DNA of 64,000 nt from Gnetum montanum (taxonomy: Eukaryota; Streptophyta; Gnetopsida; Gnetales; Gnetaceae): assembly GCA_015680685.1 (NCBI GenBank), contig MNCI01003323.1:15732-79731 (forward strand). The letters are read 5' to 3'. The stretch's first letter is position 1, and every line of letters begins with the position of its first letter. The notes under the pieces were generated by a model. It saw only the letters and a list, made by a program, of their open reading frames with translations. It had not been told where the DNA came from and searched no databases. A program made the translations under genes and the position numbers. Of this stretch, positions 9,767 to 20,890 are shown one piece after another.

Positions 9767-10000
9767 CTCTGATAAAGCTTCGATCCGTATTTTACGGGTA
9801 GCCCTGTAAGCGATCTATACCCACGTCCATAAAAACGTAGACATAATACCTCTAGGGAAGTTTACGAAAAAATCGTGAGGTGTAGATTGGTCATAGCAAC
9901 GATTCCTTTGGAATCCTACAGGGTAGAAAGCCCAATCATAGTTCTATTTGGCCGTCACCTTTTAGATCCCATCGTTTCTTGTCATTAACTTATCTGAGAA

Positions 10001-12376
10001 ATGGATTCCGCATATGCAACCACTGCCGCTATGATCATAGGACCTTAGGGACCGTCGCGTCGTTCGTTGAGATTACAGGGCAAAGATCCTATATTCACCG
10101 TCATGACTCCTGAAGAATATACTTTCATCTGCGTCAAGATCTAGGCAAAGCTTGCCCTTAGTTGAGCTGAGATTGAGGCAAAACGAAATTTTGAGCTGGT
10201 CCATAGAGGGGGTCAAGATTTCATCCCTACCACCTACGACATTATCCCCTTGACTGAGCATTATCATGAACTTCTGACTCAACTGGTTATGGATAGGAGT
10301 CAGGCTACACGATCCATGCTAGAACCACAAAATGGGGAAGAGGAGGAAGATGAATTCGCAGCCCAGTCTGAACACGCAGATTCATATCATACCCTCAGCC
10401 CCCACACATACATAAATCCCCTGTTTCCTCTCATTGGGGAAGCCACCCCTCTCAACTCAGTCACCACCGCCCAAACCCACATTCCTGTCATCCCACAGGT
10501 CACTACGCAATCATCCGTCTTGCAAGTCCAGATACCATCTCAAAATAACATGGGGGCTGTTTCATGGCCACGTGTAATTAACATTCCGTCAGTGGTACTT
10601 GCGTCTACCACACCTCATTTCATTCCCCATGTGCAACCTCATGCCACACCTATAACTTGCAATGCAACAGATCGCCACCACTGTTCAATCACAGCAATCC
10701 ATTCAACAACCTACGGCTGGTCAGTGGATCCCGTCTATCTCACATAATCAATCTGTGTTGTACGGTGCGCAACCCTTAGCCACACCTACCACGCATGTCC
10801 CACAAATAAACCCATAATACCCTTACAATCTCCATCCTACACACCCGGTGACAGCCAATCTCTCTGCTCAGCCTGGTGGGTGGTGGTTTCCACAGGTAGC
10901 TCCATCCACGGGGATAGTCCTTGCTGCACCACCTGTCAGCCAAGCCATCGCTACATTCCCGCTTCCTAGCACTACTCTTTCAGTTCAACCCCCTGCTCCT
11001 CAGGTGCCAGCGTCGTCTTCAACAGGTCTGGATCAAGCTTTCTTGCTTATTCAGACCCTCACTGAAGAAGTCAAATGCCTTAAGGCTGTTGGCTCTGACA
11101 CAATATAGATCATGGACTTTTACCATGATGACCCCATCAGTCCAGTAGCCCCCATGTTCTCGTTGCCCCTAGGGATGCCTCTAGCCCATTTTACCAAATA
11201 TAACGGGGAAGGTGATCCTAACGCTCACTTGGTTACCTTTAGGTCTGAATCCTTGCTATTACAATAGTGGCCGCATACTATTATACGTGTCTTTGCAATG
11301 TCTCTGGCAGGTAAGGCTTTGGACTGGTATCGGGCCCTCCCTCATTCTTCCATCTCAACCTTGGAAGAACTTCTGACATAATTTGTGACTTTTTTTAAGT
11401 ATAATTTAAAACCAAAGGTCACATTAGATCAACTCATGGGGGTGAAACAAGACCCACTCGAGCCGGTCCAAAAGTTTATACAACAATGGAGTGCTACTTT
11501 GAACGAAATCCGTGAGCCTATCGCGGAAGCCCACTTGCTGGCTATCTTCAAAGGAGCGGTTAATGACTTCATCAAATCTAAACTGTATTACCTCGCCCCT
11601 CGATCCCTGAGTCAAGCCTTCACCCAAACCAAAAGCATCCAAGATGCTGCGGAGGCTAGTAAAGACCTGGCGTATGTAGCCTATAAAAATGCCAATAATA
11701 GGGGTAAAGACAAGGGCAAAGCAACGACAACGACAGTAGCCATGCTGGTTGAGGGTGCTAAAAACAAGAATAACAAGAAGGCACCCACAGCATCTGCCGA
11801 GACCACGGTTGGTGCAAGCAGCACCAGCCAGGACAAACCTGCCCTTGAAAAGCCCACCAGCCAAAGCCAAACTTCGAGCGTAAAGATCGCTCAAAGTATA
11901 CGGCCCTGCTTATAAAACATTCGGAACTGTTGAAACAATTATTAGGGGCAGGATACATTTAGAATAAGAAGGTATCCGAAGAAGCTCTCTAGCGTCGCAG
12001 GCGTCATTGTGAATTGCTAAAGAACCCTTCTTTAGCCTTACCTAACGAACCACCAGTTCCGAGGTCTTTTAGGCTGGATCGTTTTTGTGACTACCATTAG
12101 TTGTGTGATCACGACACCGATTACTGCTGGGCATTGAAGGACGACATTCAATGCATGATTGACGATGGTTCTCTGAAACTAGACGGTAGTAATCTAACAC
12201 ATCCTGAAAACCAGGCGTTGCATGTGTACAAGGACCCGTTAAACGCAAATAACGCACCGTACACAATCAACGTGGTGAGTACGGATAGTGAAGGGAAGGC
12301 ATCGCCTAAACAACCCTTTTTTACACGTACCTACGAACTCATCCCAGGGGGTAGGTTTTTCACCAGCAGTTAGTGA
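10001..12376 (+). pseudogene. gag: Tat-1 gag
   Basis: Capsid/nucleocapsid precursor. An ATG at 10001 opens a frame that matches Tat-2 and Tat-3 from about 10075 (G-K-D-P, then F-I-C-V-K-I). An acidic stretch (10330-10360) and a Pro/Gln/Thr-rich linker follow. The retrotransposon gag domain is at about 11105-11690, with landmarks K-Y-N-G-E-G-D-P-N-A-H near 11200 and A-L-D-W-Y near 11315. A zinc-knuckle-like C-x2-H-x8-C lies near 12090-12130. Early stops (10046 and two more by 10170), stops near 11106, 11265 and 11380, and frame changes near 10750 and 12000 kill it. Downstream it runs into the protease. Confidence 0.85.
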
Positions 12377-13713
12377 CGTCTCGAGGCCACCCTTCGTTAT
12401 TCGGGCGTCCTCTCCAGCCATAACCTGATCTCACGTTAACGATAAAGCCGTAGCCACGTCCACGCCCACTCCTAAGGTGCCTTTTATGCTTAGGGTACCA
12501 AGACCACCAACCGGCTACCCCTTTTACATAGGGGCAAGCTTCTAACCAAAACCACCAACCGCCACCAAACAAAAAAAAGGAAGGAGATGCGTCAGCCAAT
12601 GCTACCAAAAACCACTCTACACTAAGCTTCACTAAGCCCAGGCCCTTGGCCTCTGTCCTTGCGCCTGCAACTTATGGGCAAGACAAGGGTATAGAAACAC
12701 AGCCATCTCCCCTCGGTAGGAAGAAACATAACCCTTCGACTGACGCTATTCTGCCTCGGGAGCTTTGTCTCTTAGGGCAAATGGAAGAAGACAGAGGGGA
12801 TAAACAACCCAACTGAGAACGGGACCTCCTCGACGCATTTACGCAAGTCAAGCAGGCTCTGAAACAGAAGAAGACAACGCTGAGCCTCTATGACTTGCTT
12901 ATGACATCCCAAAAGCACCGTGAGGCTATGGTCCATATGCTGACATCCATACCAGTGGATGAAGGCTTATTAACAGAAGAGGAAGCGATACATGCTGTCA
13001 TGCTTCCTCCCACCACTAAACGACCTAAACCAATCCCTTTGACCTTTCATGATAAATGCATCAAAGATGATCCAGAGAAAGGTCGAGTAATGACAGAACC
13101 CATGTTTATCATCATCCGGGTTGGTCAGTATCAAATCCGGAGAGTGCACGTTGACGATGGCGTGGCTGCGAATGTCATCCCTTATCCTATAGTGGATAAG
13201 TTGGGCCTGGTCGACCAGATCAGTCCTACAATGACATCGTGCCTAAAGTCGTTCAACAGGGCATGGGTGCAAGTCAAGGGGATGGTGCATATCGAATTTG
13301 TGGCAGGGGATCAATTCCCAACAGACGCCACATTTCTCGTTGTCGAGGAGATGCCTGGCTTCAACCTGATCCTAGGGAGGTCCTGGCTAGCCCAACTGAG
13401 GGTAGTTTCATCACCAATACATCAAGAGATACACCTCCCTTACGCAGGGGGAGAAGTAGTAATACATGGTGATGAAATAACTCCTAGGACTGTCAACAAC
13501 ATAGAGGAGGAACGAGGTTCAGAGATCAAGATGTCTAAAGATCAAACTCATGTCCGAACTCCCGAACAAACCAAAACGAATGATGACAGCCTAGCTTGGG
13601 CCGACCTACCGTTTCAGGAAGATGGTATGGAGGAGTCAGATCACAAATCTCCTCGTCCTTACGCATCACTGAACGTAAAGGCCATCAAGAAACAATTGCG
13701 GGCTGGCGATTGA
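12377..13713 (+). pseudogene. Tat-1 gag-protease linker and aspartic protease
   Basis: Retropepsin that would mature Gag and Pol. An open frame without stops runs 12895-13713. The active-site segment is V-H-V-D-D-G (13144-13161), where most retropepsins have D-S/T-G. The same D-D-G occurs in Tat-2 (47712-47720), so it is ancestral to both copies. The second core segment, F-N-L-I-L-G-x-x-W-L, is near 13350-13390. The stop at 13711-13713 falls at the aligned position where Tat-2 also stops (48332), so gag-protease probably ends here rather than reading into RT. The linker 12377-12894 has stops. Confidence 0.82.
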
Positions 13714-14292
13714 TCTGAGTGGTATTTACACGCATCGTTACACTTCCGCTAGTTTTCCGTTTACGCTTATCAAATTTGATTGATCGTTTTCTTTAATATA
13801 CATATATGTATTTACGCTTTCTATCCATTATGCTATTTACATTCCTCATTTTACGCCATTTACGCTCCTTGACTGTTATTAGTCATATTAGCATAGTTGC
13901 GCAGATATGTACATTTTTATCAATTACACTTCCATACTTACGCAGATGGCCCGCAACGGCCTAAAACTAGGGACGGCCCGCAATGGCCTTAAACTAGCAA
14001 AGGCCCGCAACGGCCTAAAACTAGCTAGTCTGCTTGTATCTTACGCAAACGCTACGTGACGGCCCGTGATGGCCCGCGATGGCCTTAAACTAGCAATTCC
14101 ATTCTATAGCAACGCAACCTATTCAAAGTCTTTAACAACTCTGCTTATGCTTTGCATAAATAAAGACATAAAACTAAAAAAAAGAGATACAAATAAAATT
14201 TAAAATCATACACAAAATCTCATGAGTAATCTCGCCAACATTCATATTACCACTGTTCAAATTTCATCAATAAAATTATGTGTAAATCACAA
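13714..14292 (+). repeat. Spacer with TAAACTAGC repeats, 3' of protease
   Basis: Between the protease stop and the stop codon of the antisense gene. At 13947-14095 the unit 'ggcccgcaacggcctaaaac' plus 'tagc' occurs about four times (near 13947, 13975, 14001, 14070). TTACGC words like those of the U3 are scattered through it. No coding frame. Confidence 0.75.
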
Positions 14293-17200
14293 TTACGCAT
14301 CCCCCCTAGTACCACTGTCACTAGTATCCCTTAAGTCTGCCTCTAACCCTAACAAATCGTCCTCGAGTGGGCCATCTTTTTTAGAGAGTATTCCTTCGTG
14401 AGGAATGTCATCTTCACGGGGTTCTTGCACTAACACTGAATCCCCAAGAGGATGGTCTGCGTCATTACGCTTTTCTTCCTGAACATGTCTCTCATCCTGT
14501 TCACCTTCTTCATCCACTTGTTGAATCTACATATAATAAATACATACGAAAAAGCCATGATAGGATAAACCAGAAAATTTGAATTCAATAACATTCAAAC
14601 TTACTCGTGATGGTCTTGCATCCGTAGCAAAGGGGAGTTGGTCTAAACTAACCCACAGGCGTTGCATGATTTCATCTTCGGTTAGCTCAGACCAAACTCC
14701 ATCCCCCAGAATAGTTCCAGCCTTCACCTTCCCCTTCTCCACACTAGTCCATCGGGGTGGTTCAGGGAAGAAAGTAGGGACTGTAGTCTCGTCCCCGGGA
14801 AGAGTAATTTCTCTTTCTGGGGATGCGCTTACTGTCACTTGCTCCTGGAACTTCTCAAAGGCCCTAGATGCACCAATGACATCGAGGAATACCCGCAAGG
14901 ATTGAGCTTCAATGGCGGAATCTCGATAGTGCTGACGGTACGCGAGACTTTCTTACTTATACAGATGCTTGTGATCTTTTTCCTTCTACCCCCACTCTTG
15001 GATGCTTGTGCAAAAGTCCTTCTAGTCCTGGTTCTTCTGGGCCAAGAGTTCTATTTACATCCTTTGCTTCACCAATTCGCGACTGGTTTGCACGCTATTC
15101 CTGACCGCGGTCCAGTAGCGAGTGTAGTCAATAATAGCCGTACGCCAGTCCTCTTCATCCATTCCTCGCGCCTGCAGGAATTCACATCATGATTTTAATT
15201 CTTCGACCTCTCTGGTCAGAGACATCCTTTCTTTCTCTGACCTCTGCAGCCTCTTCCAGAGGTCTTCATTGACGTTTTGACTCTCCCACAAGGAGTGAGT
15301 CGAGCGTAATGCACATTTACGCATTTCCTCGTAAATGTTGCATGGCAAGATTGCCCCTTTTGATGAAGGCTCCACTGTGTCCAGGTCAATGGGCTTCGTA
15401 GGGTCCCATTGAAGGCAAGCTTCTGATAACAAATATTATCAAACGCAAATAAAAATTATAACCTTATAATAAAATAAACATGTTATAGCACTAACATACC
15501 AGCTCCAGGATCCACGCGCTCGAGGCGCTCGATCATATCATTGACAACGCCTTCCATGAAGGCAAAGTTATTAGGGAATTCCTCCCACGCTCTGCTTGCA
15601 ACTGCGGACGAGGATGCACCTTGTTCATCTGTAGCGTAATTAAGTCAAAATTTCTAGTTATCCACACAATTACTTAAAAATTCTAATACACTGATTACCT
15701 CTACCTGTTACAGTGGGGAATGCATCGACATTTTCCGCCTCCCCTCTTTCCCCATGCACAAGGGTGTGTGCATCACTTATTCTAACAGCTGGGGCCTCCT
15801 CTTCCAAAACTGGGGCCCCTTCTCCACGCCGTAATACCACTACCCCTATTTCAGGGGTCAACCGCTCCGTAGATCTTCCTATTCATGCCACATAACACAT
15901 TTAAATGATTCAGAATACTTTGAATAAAGTTGTGTGATACAACAATTGCAATAACTTTCACTATGTCTTTATGCTTACCAGGTAGAGGTTTACTCCGTTG
16001 AACTCTGACTTGCATAGTTTTGTCTGTGCCATCCGCTGGTTCCGCAGGCGTCTTGGTTAAGCGAGGCCTTTTACGCTGAACCAAGATGTTTACTATCTCT
16101 GCAGCCAGGTGCTTCCCTCGTGACGCATCACTAGTGTAAGTGGGAAGCGCCCCAACCATGCTATCAGGGCCCCGCATTCGAGGTGCCGCTAAATCCCTAG
16201 TCGTTACAGACAGAGACTCCCCAATTCCCTCCGGAGGATCCTGTGCCCAGGTAGTGCCGAAGATATGAGAAATCCAAGGTTTGGATAACTGGTCTCGGTC
16301 TTGTAGAACCCAGAACCCATTCCTTTGGATAACCAAAAATTCGGCAAAACGTCGGAGGCAAGCTATGAAGAAGGTAAAGTGCACATTGAAATGAGACTCA
16401 AGCTTCTGGCGGAGCCTGACCATTTCAGTGTGCAACCCCTCAATGAAATAGCTAGCCTAGTCGAATTGGGTCCCTTCCTCCATCACCTCCCGCATGATAC
16501 GGGCCTGTTCTATAGTAAAGAACTTCCCCTGCGAGAGTGTTTTGGGGATAGCTCGGGCCTGGAAAAGGGGATAAATAGTCTTGGCGATCTCTAATTCGAT
16601 CTTTTCATAAGGGATCCCCTTGGTTTCCTTCTTGGTCCCTAGCCACTCCTCCAACTCTTCTTGACATTTGACGCTCCTCCTCGATTTTTCCTCTATGGGA
16701 AGACTGTCAGAGGGGATGCCGAAGAGGTCAGCAAACAGTTGAGCATTGATATCAAAGTTTACACGCATGTGATGCACACGCGTGCAAAAACGCTCAGCCC
16801 TCTCGCTAAAGGAGTTAACGAGCGTTAACATTTCGCCGGTAGGGACATCAAGGGTTACGGCTAGAAATAAATGCATTAGCCTCACTTCCCGTAGCTTGGT
16901 GACCAACGCAATTGGGGCCGTCGCGTGGCCAAGCCAGCGTTGTGCCTTCTTAATGTCACCTTTAGCGGAAAAGGAGGGTATTCGCCTCGCGGCAGGAAAT
17001 AGTGATGGTAATCTCCCGGGATTCCTTGACTGATAATACATGACACATGTCAACATAGCGAAAACACTGTTACGCAACATTTTAAAACAAAATAAAAACA
17101 ATATAATATACTGTAACTAATAACAGCAACGAAACCTTACCAGGTCCAAATGGCAAAGGAAATGGAGGAAGTTTCCTCTCCATGTCCGCGAGGGTAAGGG

Positions 17201-18319
17201 GCGGGTTTAAAGTCCATTCTTCATGTAACCACCCAAGATTCTGACAATTTTTGAAAGAATCAGCATAACGGGTGGGATACTCATGAATGTCGAAAGCCAT
17301 TTGCCCCATTACACCAGCGCGTACGTTGTTGGAAGACATAAACTCCTTTATTGCCGTTTCGGTCCAAGACAAAGTATCATTATTGCCTACTAATCCATTT
17401 TCGTTGATAAAAAACTTGTATCATATGACACATTATTATCTTACGCTTCGCAAATTTAGACATTAGAAACATATTGATAATACTGCCAATAAAACAACTT
17501 ACCCGCCCGAATAATACGCTGTGCCTGGTGGATTCTGAAAGTAAGTCGAGACATGACGAGCCATGAACAAAGTATTGTACGCATGGTAACAGCTAAACCT
17601 GGCCATTTCCCAGATCCAACTTAAGCGCCTCAATGCTCTGGCGCTAAGTTTGCGGTCTTAGGGATGACCAGTATCGATAGCCCCGTCTGTCAAGAAAGCC
17701 AGGATGCCCTGCGTAGAACCCACTAGCAGATGTTCCAAAATATCACCAGCCACATCCCCCGACAAGTGTGACCACACAATAATACTGTAGTTACGCAGCA
17801 AAAACTACAGAAGCTCCAGCGCATCCTTTCGAAACCATATAGCCCTCCCTTGCAAACGAGTTTGAGGGGGAGGAACATTGGGTATGATAGGGTTTATACA
17901 ACATAAAACCCCAACTATATCCAAAATGATTAGGATAGGTTTCAACATGATACTGTACAAAAAACAAATGCGTTACCGCCTAGATTTCGATTGCATGCTT
18001 AAATTATAGGAAAATTTACAAAATTATGCTCTAGCCATACAGTCGAAATCGTCGAAACCCTTGTAATAGTACAAGGTCTATCTCAGACAACGACGATAGA
18101 TGCAATACTGTTGTCTAAACCCTCATTTTAACTCGAGGTCTACAACCTAAAACTCTAATTTACGCAGATGACGCAAAAATAGTAAACACAAAAAGAAAAA
18201 CAAAAGCGTATCACAAGAAGTAATACGAGTAAGTAAGGGATGGCCTACCGATTCAGGCTCCCTTGTACTTCGTCGATTTTAGCCAACTTGGTATTCTTTC
18301 CTCTAACTTTCGACGCCAT
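14293..18319 (-). pseudogene. Antisense 8-exon gene of Tat-1 (HAD-like + plant-transposon-like + coiled coil)
   Basis: A split gene opposite to gag-pol. Exons: 18319-18249, 17952-17503, about 17400-17141, 17029-15979, 15878-15705, 15628-15500, 15422-14605, 14526-14293. Nearly all junctions are GT-AG with good sites (GTAAGT at 17502, GTAAGG at 17140, GTAAGC at 15978, GTATGT at 15499, GTAAGT at 14604). Phases are compatible across junctions: 2 for 1/2, 1 for 3/4, 4/5, 5/6 and 6/7, and 0 for 7/8. About 1,060 codons. Exon 2 is HAD/NIF-like: L-D-x-x-G-V-L with Asp at 17919-17921 and V-W-S-H near 17768. Exon 4 resembles plant transposon-associated helical domains. Exon 7 is charged and coiled-coil-like, and exon 8 acidic. 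Stops in exons 2, 4 and 7 and a frameshift near 16965 inactivate it. Tat-2 has the homologue. The function is unknown. Confidence 0.8.
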
Positions 18320-18817
18320 TGTTGCAGTCCTGAACACCTTCACACCTCAACACCTTCACGAATAATGCGCTGCAATCTTTTGCTCTTTCTCCTTCTCTCT
18401 GTGATAGCCGAGAATTCAAATTTGCGATAGCCAATAGCCTGTTCTCGATAAGAACTGCCTACTTATATGCAAAATTAACCGACTTGACGCCCAATTTAAG
18501 CGAGACTTACCCAAATACTGATGTCAGTATGAGCTGGAACCCAAAAATCAAGGCATTAATTGCAACAGATATCGCATGCATTACAGTCTGAAACGACCTT
18601 AAACTATTACTTCTTATCTCCTCGTAATCAGGTCACATTAATTATAGGCTGTTCACGATGTTCAAAATTCAGTTAGCTTCTCACGCTCAGAGACATCACA
18701 TCACATCCTTTTTCTTTTTAGACTAAACCAAGCGTTATTCATTAAATACTTATAGCATCCAACTTAGCACCTTTCTAATTACTTTCATATTTGACAATTT
18801 TGCAGGACAATTGACAA
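18320..18817. other. Spacer between antisense gene and RT frame
   Basis: Holds the leader/promoter of the antisense gene and one degenerate repeat unit 'gaccttaaactatta' near 18593. At its right edge 'ttctaattac...ttttgcag' (ending 18805) looks like a plant 3' splice site; a second candidate is 'tagttttaacag' (ending 18854). An Ogre-like sense intron ending here is possible but its donor was not found. Confidence 0.45.
18463..18468 (-). promoter_or_regulatory. Possible TATA box of the antisense gene
   Basis: On the minus strand the sequence reads GCATATAAGTAG about 145 bases upstream of the ATG at 18319. The intervening leader is pyrimidine/purine-biased and free of other features. This fits an own promoter firing against the element's LTR promoter; it is an inference from position only. 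Confidence 0.45.
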
Positions 18818-20443
18818 ATGGACGAAACTTTATCTGCGCTCCTAGTTTTAACAGGCTCCCAAGGGGAAATCATTAGACAATTTGATCCCATGCTAGTAGA
18901 AACTAACCTTGCCCTCGATGACGCAACCATAGGTACATCGGAAACATCTCTAGATTGGCCAGAACAATCGACGCGCACGCTAGATCTGGAAGCTGGAGAT
19001 GTAACCGAAGACCCCCTTAACGAGGCCTCTGTGGTTACGCATAAAGGTGAGACTAAAAATCTTAAGGTTAGTTCTTTACTAGACCAAAAGGTACATGATA
19101 ACATAAAGCTGGTCCTCCAGGACAACATCACGGTGTTTGCATGGTCATATGAAGATATGCCGGGACTAGACCCAAGATTAATACAACACAACATAATTCT
19201 AGATCCCCATATCAAAGCAGTTAGACAGAAAGCACGAAAAATTAAGCCAGAAGTTGCGTTAGTAGTAGTCGATTACTCAGACTGGGTATCTAACATTGTA
19301 GTTGTTCCCAAAAAGACCGGAGGGATATGCATTTGCACAGACTTCCGAGACTTGAACAAAGCTACAATCAAGGATAATTTCCCATTACCGAGTATCGACC
19401 AACTAGTGGATACAACCACTGGGCATGCGCTGTTATCCTTCATGGATGGCTTCTCAGGCTACAATCAAATACGCATCAACCCAGAACACCAGCTGACAAC
19501 TACCTTTATGACACCCTAGGGGACCTTTTGCTACACCATGATGCCTTTTGGGTTAAAAAACGCCGGAGCTACGTATCAATGAGCTATGACGTACATCTTT
19601 AGCGATTACCTTCTAGGGAGAATGAATGATTATGTTGAAGATATAGCTGTTAAGTCTATAATGTCAGAAGATCATTCAGAGGATCTGGAGTTAGTCCTTA
19701 AAAGATGCTCTAAATACGACCTCTGGCTCAACCCAAAGAAGTGCATATTCGAAGTCAAAACTAGACGCATGCTGGGGTTTGTGGTATCGGAAACTAGTAT
19801 ACGAGTAGACCCTGACAAAGTCAAAGCCATTGTTGAATTGACACCCCCTACAAATCTCAAGCAATTACGCGGATTTCAAGGGAGGTTACAATTTATCAGG
19901 CGGTTCATTTCGAGACTAACAGATAAGCTACACCCTATGCAGCACTTACTTAAAATGGAGGTTAATTTTGAATGGACAAACGATTGTCAGCATGCGTTTG
20001 ACAGCTTGAAGCAAGAACTTCAACGCTTGCCAACAGTATTCCCGCCACAAAGGGATCAACCATTTTACATATACCTCGCAACATCAGACGTAGCCTTAGC
20101 TGCATTACTCTGTCAAAAGAGAAATGATGGGTCAGAAGTGCCCATATATTACTTGAGTCATGCTCTATGTGCGTATGAAACGAGGTACAATGAAGTAGAG
20201 CATAATTGCTTAGCATTAGTGTTTACGCTCAAAAAATGTAAACACTATCTCTTTCGTAGCCAGGTCAACATAATCTGCAAAAATAATATCCTTAGGGGTA
20301 TTATGCATAATCTGTACGAAAGTAGTAAAATAGCTCGTTGGAAAGCTATCATGGCAGAATTCGATCTGCATTATATTGACCAATCTTCCACAAAAGGCCA
20401 AGCGATAGTTGACCAATTAATAACCTCACCTATTGATAGTTAG
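18818..20443 (+). pseudogene. Tat-1 reverse transcriptase and RNase H (gypsy type)
   Basis: Copies element RNA into DNA. RT motifs in order: D-x-S-D-W-V-S-N near 19270, F-R-D-L-N near 19345, M-D-G-F-S-G-Y-N-Q (catalytic Asp at 19445-19447), M-P-F-G-L-K near 19545, then the metal-binding box near 19631-19642. The box reads Y-V-E-D: a catalytic Asp codon is Glu (19637-19639). The gypsy-type RNase H follows at about 20040-20420. About 15-20 residues expected between 'K-P-E-V-A-L' and 'D-Y-S-D-W' near 19260 are missing but present in Tat-2. Stops at 19517 and about 19580 break the frame. The stop after A-T-Y-Q (TGA, probably from CGA) is shared with Tat-2. Confidence 0.88.
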
Positions 20444-20499
20444 GCAACTATAGAGCCTGAATTTCCTGATGAGCATATACATAGTTTAAGCCTTGTTTT

Positions 20500-20890
20500 A
20501 ACAGGCCCCGAAGCAATGCTATACTTTGACAGAGCTTCAACCACTAGAGGTGGCAGTGCCGCCATGGTCATTACGATATCACCTGAGGATGTGTGTCTTC
20601 ATGCTTACCGCTTGACCTTTCCCTGTACGAACAATGTGGCAGAGTATGAGAGACTCGTCAGGGGATTATTAACAGCTAAAGAGCTTGATGTTCAACACCT
20701 GGCAATTAGGGGTGATTCGATTCTTATTATAAATCAAATCACAGGAGTCTACGCCTGCAAGGCTGTACATTTACAGCCCTACTACGATATGGCTAAAGAT
20801 TTTCTGAAGTAGTTTACAATGATCGATGCCCAACACGTGCCCCGAAACGATAACACACTAGCCGATGCACTCGCTACATTAGCTTTGAAT
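20500..20890 (+). pseudogene. Tat-1 second RNase H (archaeal-type)
   Basis: A second RNase H domain directly after the first, the hallmark of the Tat lineage. It opens with Y-F-D-x-A-S near 20522 and has N-V-A-E-Y (catalytic Glu) near 20635, R-G-D-S (catalytic Asp) near 20708 and the A-D-A-L-A-T-L-A tail near 20865. A Gly usually following the first Asp is Arg here. A stop lies near 20810. Confidence 0.82.

Noticed and set aside
11424-11894. Minus-strand frame of 156 codons opposite gag
   Set aside because: Shadow of the gag domain on the plus strand; not conserved opposite the Tat-2 gag.
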